From: Haliotis asinina
Lineage: Eukaryota; Mollusca; Gastropoda; Lepetellida; Haliotidae
Direction of reading: 5' to 3'
Length of the DNA stretch: 64,000 nucleotides
NCBI RefSeq assembly: GCF_037392515.1
Contig: NC_090281.1
Coordinates: 46,042,645 to 46,106,644, forward strand
The notes under the pieces are model-generated. The model was not told the DNA's origin. It made no database searches and worked only from the letters and a program-made list of their open reading frames with translations. Shown one piece after another: positions 58,981 through 64,000 of the stretch; positions within the stretch are counted from its first letter, which is position 1; each line of letters begins with the position of its first letter. Made by a program: the position numbers and the translations under genes.

Positions 58981-59446
58981 CTATACTATTATTATTATTC
59001 TTTCTCTCAAATTGACAATGTTTTGCCGTGATAATCGCCGCCGTCACTGGAGCCAACAACATACCATATTTGTGGTACAGCCCGCAGCTGATAGAGCTCA
59101 CGGCGTGTTCGATAAAAGGGTCTTTCTCGAGGTCCTCCCACAGGTAAAGTCGGCGCTCTGGTGGAATGGGAAGGAAGTGTGATACAATACCGGTGTATAT
59201 CTGGGTCATAGCCGATCCTATTGTCTTTGTCATTTCTGCTCCGAGCCGGGACTCGTATCTAGCGTACAGCTTATCGATTTCTTCGGCTGACATTTTGTGA
59301 ATTTTATCCGGAGTGTAGTCTCCAAAGTAATGTTTGGCTTTGCCACCAACAGCCAACGCCACCAGTTTCTCTCGCTTGTCATCAGTGGGGCCTGCCGGCG
59401 GCGTGGGGGAGACCCCCAACTGTTCGAGCAATTCCTCACACTCCAT
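58850..59446 (-). CDS. Polinton protein of 198 residues, unknown
   Basis: I chose the ATG at 59,444-59,446 (MECEELLEQLGV) because a TTATATTATAAG box abuts it, as for other genes of the element. An earlier ATG at 59,554 would add a hydrophobic 36-residue leader, so a membrane form cannot be excluded. The middle is mixed helical (KIHKMSAEEIDKLYARYESR), followed by a conserved-looking YLWEDLEKDPFIEHAV and a hydrophobic AAIIT segment. The last 45 residues are Gly/Ser/Thr/Asn-rich and overlap the next gene. Confidence 0.65.
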   Translation of the reverse strand: MECEELLEQLGVSPTPPAGPTDDKREKLVALAVGGKAKHYFGDYTPDKIHKMSAEEIDKLYARYESRLGAEMTKTIGSAMTQIYTGIVSHFLPIPPERRLYLWEDLEKDPFIEHAVSSISCGLYHKYGMLLAPVTAAIITAKHCQFERKNNNNSIDGCCTGNPSGGTPNSDGSDSFTGDQGTSGGSGPFTNSNQAEES

Positions 59447-59460
59447 CTTATAATATAACA
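59447..59460 (-). promoter_or_regulatory. A/T box abutting a start codon
   Basis: On the minus strand TTATATTATAAG directly precedes ATG. It resembles boxes at 57,931-57,943, 61,532-61,563 and 63,848-63,882. The promoter function is inferred from recurrence. Confidence 0.5.
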
Positions 59461-59555
59461 AGTAAGATTTAGTTTTAACTATATAATACCCGATGCAGAC
59501 AAAACACAGAGAAATGAAGGTTAAGTTGCACACAACAAACACTTCAAATATCATA

Positions 59556-59619
59556 GCTATGCTTAGCTTTAGCTTAGCTTTGCTTAGCTTTGCTTAGCTT
59601 TGCTTAGCTTTGCTTAGCA
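59556..59619. repeat. 10-bp tandem repeat (TGCTTAGCTT)
   Basis: About six units. They include the stop codon of the ATPase gene at their right end and fill its short 3' region. Confidence 0.9.
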
Positions 59620-60297
59620 TACTATATATGCTACTGGTTGGTCGGTCTTGAGCACGAGCTTAGCGTGTTTAGTTTCAGCGAGTTGTTTCTTCACCTGTTC
59701 CCGTTCTAATTTACTCATCACATCGTTCTCTCTCAAACACTCCTCGAACGAATCCCTGTCCTTGCAGTGAAATAAGGCCACCCATCGCGTCTGCTCCCTG
59801 AGGTCTTTCAACACCGAGTTGAACTTCTGCGTTAGCACCCAGACGCTGTGATTTGCATGCCGGCCGGAGAAGGCCAGGTACGATAGCATGTCTCTCTTTT
59901 TTGTTATCTCGCGATTAGCGCTGCAGTCGTCCAGTATGAACAGCATCGGTTCCCCTTTAAATTTCTCGTGAAGAGCTTTCAACCAGTCCTGCAGGCGTGT
60001 TCCAGGGTCGATTTTGTGTACGTCCGGGTCCGTCATCACCCAAGGTCGCGCGTACGTTTTATTTATGCTCAGAGTAGGGCACATGATAACGATGTTATCG
60101 AACACATCCTTGTAGTAACCCTCCAACATATCCAACACGAAAACGGTCTTCCCACAGCCAGTCTGCCCGCACACTATGGCGCAGTGTGGGTCAGTGGGTA
60201 GTTGTGGGTACCCCTGGGGGGTGTGGGGGGACTGTTTATTGTTGGGGGGTGTGGGGGGGTACCCCCCATCAGTAGATGGCTTGCACGAATCTCCCAT
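59614..60297 (-). CDS. A32-like genome packaging ATPase, 227 residues
   Basis: FtsK/HerA-superfamily ATPase expected to pump DNA into capsids. Walker A CGQTGCGKT at residues 43-51, Walker B MLFILDDC at about 118-125, sensor-like VWVLTQKFNSV. The first 35 residues are Pro-rich and encoded by a G-run DNA motif. The length is typical for Polinton ATPases. Its start overlaps the capsid gene's 3' end by 29 bp, which suggests coupled expression. Confidence 0.93.
   Translation of the reverse strand: MGDSCKPSTDGGYPPTPPNNKQSPHTPQGYPQLPTDPHCAIVCGQTGCGKTVFVLDMLEGYYKDVFDNIVIMCPTLSINKTYARPWVMTDPDVHKIDPGTRLQDWLKALHEKFKGEPMLFILDDCSANREITKKRDMLSYLAFSGRHANHSVWVLTQKFNSVLKDLREQTRWVALFHCKDRDSFEECLRENDVMSKLEREQVKKQLAETKHAKLVLKTDQPVAYIVC
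60207..60268. repeat. G/C-run motif, copy 2 (two units)
   Basis: GGTACCCCTGGGGGGTGTGG and, 30 bp on, GGGGGGTGTGGGGGGGTACC, encoding the Pro-rich start of the ATPase. Confidence 0.7.
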
Positions 60298-61531
60298 TGT
60301 CTATATTAAGTTGCGCGTCCATAATAACGTACAGATATAATTTCAACTTACCAGCGGGTTGAGCTTTCTTAGTAATCTGGATGGTTATCCCTTCGCTGCC
60401 GTTATCTATACGGCGCCCGCTACCGTGCAGTTTATCATCATCCGTGGATCGCATGTCCAACCATAGGGCGTACTTGGTGGTCAGGTATTCACCGATCTGC
60501 ATGGAGCCGAGGTCCAGGTCCTTTGTTATATAATGTTGGGCCCCCACTGGTAGCTTTTTTATCTCATCCCACTGCTGGTGGGGTCTCATACCATGACTGA
60601 ACAGCTGGTTGGGCACGCCCTCGATGGTCACTTCCACCTTTTCAATCTCGGGGTTGAAAAACTTCTCGCTGTTCCTCTGGAATGGCTCGTAATCCTCCAC
60701 GGGGATGACCAGGATACCTTTCATCGATCGCGCCGGCACGTTCAGGTTGATATTCCACACAGTGTCGCTCTTATCTCGCACGACTGATCTATGCCTCAGT
60801 ACGCGATCGTACAGGATAGCCATCTTCCCAGAGTACTGGCTTCGAACCTGCCTGGCCAGCTCCGGGCTAGTGACCATGTCGAACTCCAGAGAGATGTTGT
60901 CTATGGCATAACTGGCCTCATCACCGTTCGGCGTACGCACTACTTTGCTATAGTCGTTAAACGTGAGCTCGTATTCGAGCCTATCACCCAGCGCGGCCTG
61001 GTAAAACGGCGCGTGTCCCGTGAGCAACTCGAAGTCGAGCGGCACGCAGAATCGATTCCCGTATGCTCGAGCGATGGCCTTTTCACCGTCCGATAGCTTG
61101 TCTAGCTGGTCTGGCGTGAAGACATACCCTATGCGCGCCAGGGTTGATTTGCTGATACCCTGGTACACATCATTGACTCGTTCTCCCTCGCTTTTCCAGA
61201 GATCCTTGTAGCAGTGAAACACGTCGCTGTCGTCGATGCTCAGCACCTCGTTACCGCTGATCTTGACGGTCGTTTTCTTGATGATGGCTCGACCCACGTT
61301 CCACACTAGCGCGCGTTTGTCGTTGTCGGAGGTCAACGTGATATTGAACGCCAGTCGAACAGTGCCTGGTACAATGAGGTCATTCTCACCAAGGTTTGGA
61401 AATCTAACCAGCAGAGTTTGATTCTGGTCTATCTTGCTGGGATTGTTGGTGATGGTCACCGACTGTCGCACGGCTCTGGCGTCTAATGGCTCTCTCAATC
61501 TTCTGAAAGGATCTAATTTTCTACCGTACAT
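60269..61531 (-). CDS. Probable major capsid protein, 420 residues
   Basis: A beta-rich protein with no enzyme motif. It sits directly upstream of and overlaps the packaging ATPase, the usual place of the double jelly-roll capsid gene in Polintons. Notable segments: LVRFPNLGENDLIVPGTVRL near residue 41, ALGDRLEYELTFNDYSKVV near 185, and VTIEGVPNQLFSHG near 305. I recall close relatives in cnidarian Polinton-like loci. The capsid role is an inference from gene order, size and composition; a structure prediction would decide. There are no internal breaks. Confidence 0.75.
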   Translation of the reverse strand: MYGRKLDPFRRLREPLDARAVRQSVTITNNPSKIDQNQTLLVRFPNLGENDLIVPGTVRLAFNITLTSDNDKRALVWNVGRAIIKKTTVKISGNEVLSIDDSDVFHCYKDLWKSEGERVNDVYQGISKSTLARIGYVFTPDQLDKLSDGEKAIARAYGNRFCVPLDFELLTGHAPFYQAALGDRLEYELTFNDYSKVVRTPNGDEASYAIDNISLEFDMVTSPELARQVRSQYSGKMAILYDRVLRHRSVVRDKSDTVWNINLNVPARSMKGILVIPVEDYEPFQRNSEKFFNPEIEKVEVTIEGVPNQLFSHGMRPHQQWDEIKKLPVGAQHYITKDLDLGSMQIGEYLTTKYALWLDMRSTDDDKLHGSGRRIDNGSEGITIQITKKAQPAGKLKLYLYVIMDAQLNIDNGRFVQAIY

Positions 61532-61563
61532 TGTTATATAAATGAAATATATTTTTAATACTA
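61532..61563. promoter_or_regulatory. 32-bp divergent A/T-rich promoter region
   Basis: All DNA between the capsid ATG (minus) and the 379-residue gene's ATG (plus) is A/T-rich with TTATATAAATG and AAATATATT boxes. Both genes must start from within or beside it. Confidence 0.6.
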
Positions 61564-62703
61564 ATGGATGAAGACATACCTATGGATGATATGCGGGGCG
61601 ATAGTGCCCAGGCATTCGATGATGACCAGGAGACCTCATTCTCGCAAGGTGACGAGCTCCTTAAGGGCGCCGTCGACGATTATTACAACGCAGTTGAAAA
61701 TAAATCCAAACTCAAGCCGTTGGGAAGGAACTATTCCAGGTTTACCCTCAGCAATGGCACGCTGCGTTTGAAGTCTCGCCCGGAGATCGATCTCATGAAT
61801 AAACGCACTAGAGAACCGCTTGCCTTATCAACATTGGGCAGTAAACATGGGAATGATTTTATCCGCGATGAACTAGGCTTCATAGATTACGGTGGCGCGC
61901 GACCTAAGCAGTATCCTCCGAAGTTAGTTCAAGGTCTGGAAGGTATCAGGGACGCCATATCAGATCAAAACATGACTTATGATATTAAAAAAGTGTTGGC
62001 CGACTACGAGAACAAACCCTTCCCGGGGCTCGAATTTACCGTTCGGGAACTGCGGGGGTTGGATCTGACGATGCAAACCATTCGCGGACATCTCGCGAAA
62101 AGCACGGCCAAAATGAGTGAGATAGACGACCACATCGCCTATGAAAGGAAAAAACTCGGTGAAACTGAGGACGAGGCTCTGAAAGCCCCCATCGAGAAAC
62201 GAATACGTGATTTGGAAGAGGAAAAGAAGGTCTGGCTGGAGACAGCATCCTCCTTCAAAGAAAAGCTTCGATCCCAGGTCAGCCGTATACGGGAAACCAT
62301 CAATCAAGTCCTCTACCGAGACACCACGTTAGCAGACAGGATTCGGATATTGTTCCGGGAGCAAGGGATCACCATCGCCAGCATTCTGACTGCATTGGGT
62401 TTCATCATATCAACCCTGGTGGTGTCACTGGTGGGAGGAACCCCCACACCCCCCACACCTGGCGGCGGGGGAACTCCCACAGGCGGTGGTGTTAAAGACT
62501 GGATAAAAAAACTCGGGGAAGGCCTAGCTAAACTGGCTGGTAAAGCCGCCGAAGCCCTTCCCGGCATCCTGGGTAGCATCGTCTCTTGGTTGTTGGGCGC
62601 TCTGGCTAAAACTGCCATGTGGCTCAGTCAAAACATGTGGGCAGCCATCGTTGCCGTGGCGGGTCTGGTGTACGTAGCGGCTAAGAAATCTTTAACCAAA
62701 TAA
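61564..62703 (+). CDS. 379-residue Polinton protein with long hydrophobic C-terminus
   Basis: The only complete plus-strand gene of the element, divergent from the capsid gene. Residues 1-60 are acidic. Residues 150-260 are charged and coiled-coil-like (KMSEIDDHIAYERKKLGETE). One clear span follows (TIASILTALGFIISTLVVSL), then a Pro/Gly-rich hinge encoded by the G/C-run motif. Next come an amphipathic part (WIKKLGEGLAKLAGKAAEAL) and hydrophobic segments to the end. A membrane-active or scaffold virion protein is plausible but unproven. Its 3' end overlaps the convergent gene at 62,681 by 23 bp. Confidence 0.75.
   Translation: MDEDIPMDDMRGDSAQAFDDDQETSFSQGDELLKGAVDDYYNAVENKSKLKPLGRNYSRFTLSNGTLRLKSRPEIDLMNKRTREPLALSTLGSKHGNDFIRDELGFIDYGGARPKQYPPKLVQGLEGIRDAISDQNMTYDIKKVLADYENKPFPGLEFTVRELRGLDLTMQTIRGHLAKSTAKMSEIDDHIAYERKKLGETEDEALKAPIEKRIRDLEEEKKVWLETASSFKEKLRSQVSRIRETINQVLYRDTTLADRIRILFREQGITIASILTALGFIISTLVVSLVGGTPTPPTPGGGGTPTGGGVKDWIKKLGEGLAKLAGKAAEALPGILGSIVSWLLGALAKTAMWLSQNMWAAIVAVAGLVYVAAKKSLTK
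62431..62490. repeat. G/C-run motif, copy 3
   Basis: GGAACCCCCACACCCCCCAC then CTGGCGGCGGGGGAACTCCC, encoding the Pro/Gly hinge of the 379-residue protein. Confidence 0.65.
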
Positions 62704-63850
62704 GTCCCAAAGTTACCCCACCAACCACCAGGGCTGTTTTATTATCAATATGCTGCTGATAGGGGGGTACCACCACATGAATATGGGTGTGTGTGGGGGG
62801 CACATGAACTTTAGACTCCGGGGGTGGCGCCACTATACCCGTTTCACGTGGTGGGATGTGTGGGATATAGGGGGTGTTAATATCGGGGTTGATACCTAAC
62901 TTTTGGTCCGCCGTGGCTATGACTATTTTGTTGTTATAACCCACCACTTTTTTTACTCTCAGTTGCATATCACTCGGAGCCATGTACAGCCCCACGCCAA
63001 ACACGTAATTGACTTTCGATCTGGCGTATTCTAACACGTTTTGGTAACGGTCGATGGCCCGCGGGAGATCAACTGGAGAATTGATAGCATCCTCAACGTT
63101 GGAAACGAACTGTTTCTGAGCGTCGTAAGCAGTTCCCTTACCGAGGATGTTGGAACGCGTCATCGACTGCGCACCCAACAGCGCCCACACGTACGTTCAA
63201 ATCGAGTCGTTCAAGCGTATTGTACCAGCACGAGTGAATTCTTTCGATGTTTTTGAGATCATTTTAGTCCAGGCTGTGGCTGCATCAGGATTGGTTTGCT
63301 TTATACAGCTGACATGGATCTTTTCATTCGTTGTGGGGCCTGTAAATGTATGACGGTTTGGGTTGTATGAACCATCTTTAGAACCGGCCTGATATGTTCC
63401 GGACCTGTAGAAGTACACGAGAACTATACCGAGACCATGGTTCACACCAGGAAGGCGAAAGTCTTTATTCGTTGGAATCTCAAACTCCCCACAAACACGT
63501 TCATAAGCGCGTTTATCATAGGGGTTATTCGTCATACTCCACGCTTTATCTTGGGGAAGAGGAGCACTTATTTCCTTCAATATTCGTCTCGTTTGATAAT
63601 AAATATGAAACAAAATGACCGCCTTACTCAGTTCGTCTATACCGTAGTCTGGTGTCACACCCGACCCTGTCGTCGCACACCACACAGCAAAGTTTAGTTG
63701 GTTCTGCCAAAACTGCATTGGGTTTTGATTCCAGTTTACCACCGCCTGCGCGTTATTAACGGACACGATATAGTTTTCAAAGATATTAATAAAGGTTGTT
63801 TTAAACCCCGTACTACCTTCCACCACGATTTTCAAGTGTGCTAAATCCAT
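62681..63850 (-). pseudogene. Polinton capsid-associated gene with one in-frame TGA
   Basis: One continuous reading frame of about 389 codons is cut by a TGA at 63,197-63,199. The first part (63,197-63,850, 217 residues) begins MDLAHLKIVVEGSTGFK and ends TIRLNDSI. The second (62,681-63,196) goes on in the same frame with TYVWALLGAQ, contains VGLYMAPSDMQLRV and ends in a membrane span (ALVVGGVTLGLIWL). The second part has no ATG at its beginning; the first possible start there is GTG. I recall the two parts as one protein in related elements. A CGA-to-TGA change would explain it. Function unknown; minor capsid or virion protein by context. Confidence 0.75.
62761..62803. repeat. G/C-run motif, copy 4
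   Basis: AGGGGGGTACCACC and GGGTGTGTGTGGGGGGCAC, encoding a Pro/His-rich linker of the broken capsid-associated gene. Confidence 0.6.
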
Positions 63851-63882
63851 ATTATAATATATAATTTATATATTATAATATG
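63848..63882. promoter_or_regulatory. Perfect 35-bp palindrome bearing two divergent start codons
   Basis: Arms 63,848-63,864 and 63,866-63,882 are exact inverted copies around one T. Each arm reads outward as TTATATATTATAATATG, so the outer three bases are the ATG of the minus gene (63,848-63,850) and of the plus gene (63,880-63,882). All upstream signals of both genes nearest the start are therefore identical. Confidence 0.9.
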
Positions 63883-64000
63883 TACATAACACTTCCAGGA
63901 ATAACGAGCGGTGAAGCCGTTCAGCTGACGCACGCGATCGATAACACGTCAGGCCAACTCGAAGTCGCACTCTGCGATATCACCTACCTACCGCAATGGA
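63880..64000 (+). CDS. Polinton gene, 5' part only (runs off window)
   Basis: Open from the ATG at 63,880 to the window end, 40 codons: MYITLPGITSGEAVQL, then LEVALCDITYLPQW. It has beta-strand-like alternation, suggesting another virion structural protein. I recall similar starts in related elements. The product cannot be named from this fragment. Confidence 0.7.
   Translation, partial: MYITLPGITSGEAVQLTHAIDNTSGQLEVALCDITYLPQW

Larger units (their letters stand above)
52889..64000 (-). mobile_element. Polinton/Maverick (adintovirus-like) element, right end outside window
   Basis: It combines a retroviral-type integrase, protein-primed-type PolB, an A32-like packaging ATPase and a capsid-like protein, the defining Polinton set, together with several small proteins. 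Genes are densely packed, intronless and often overlapping, unlike the host sequence around them. The left edge is set at a hairpin (52,889-52,917) starting with AAAGCC just outside the integrase stop. Polinton termini usually begin AG, so the exact end may be 52,892. The right terminus, the target duplication and any maturation protease are not in the window. The element is at least 11.1 kb; typical Polintons are 15-20 kb. Confidence 0.93.

Noticed and set aside
62681..63190. Independent gene starting at 63,190
   Set aside because: The codon is GTG, and the frame continues upstream through one TGA into the preceding open frame, so this is the second half of a broken gene.

Overview
The window is eukaryotic and almost certainly from a marine gastropod. 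Genes are split by GT-AG introns, most of the sequence is intronic or intergenic, and it carries an animal-type chitin synthase. Several short interspersed repeat families, some ending in (TCAC)n, resemble families I recall as abundant in abalone (Haliotis). The genus is an inference from memory, not from a search.

Layout. Positions 1-3,121 hold degraded repeats and a Tc1 fragment. Positions 3,122-22,138 (minus) are a 14-exon chitin synthase whose first coding exon was not found. Its introns hold a 29-bp minisatellite (11,498-12,044), a 31-bp minisatellite of about 60 units (13,733-15,620), a Tc1 relic (16.07-16.77 kb) and a rearranged Polinton relic (20.05-21.40 kb). From 22.1 to 33 kb is a transposon-rich intergenic zone: a broken Tc1 transposase (26.03-26.96 kb) and a tyrosine-recombinase (Ngaro/DIRS-like) retroelement (28.74-32.84 kb), itself interrupted by a repeat copy and by an intact mariner (29,757-31,051). 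Positions 33.0-36.1 kb show no gene. Positions 36,523-51,881 (minus) are a complete 17-exon gene. I assembled it exon by exon with consistent phases; it encodes a 779-residue secreted or membrane-anchored, glycosidase-like protein. From about 52.89 kb to the window end is a Polinton/Maverick (adintovirus-like) element.

The Polinton carries, in minus-strand order from its left side: an integrase (rve), a protein-primed-type family B DNA polymerase with SAP-like repeats and an endonuclease VII-like motif, a Cys-rich mini-protein, four small membrane or coiled-coil proteins, an A32-type packaging ATPase and a probable major capsid protein. Divergent from the capsid gene is a plus-strand protein with a long hydrophobic C-terminus. 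Next come a capsid-associated gene broken by one in-frame TGA and the start of another plus-strand gene that leaves the window. Most start codons sit next to short A/T-rich boxes. One of these is a perfect 35-bp palindrome whose two ends are the start codons of two divergent genes.

The two cellular genes have no evident functional link beyond both plausibly dealing with carbohydrate. The Polinton genes together describe a virus-like replication, packaging and capsid set. Its integrase, polymerase, ATPase and capsid frames are open, with one nonsense break, so the copy looks young. The relic at 20-21 kb shows the same family inserted here earlier.
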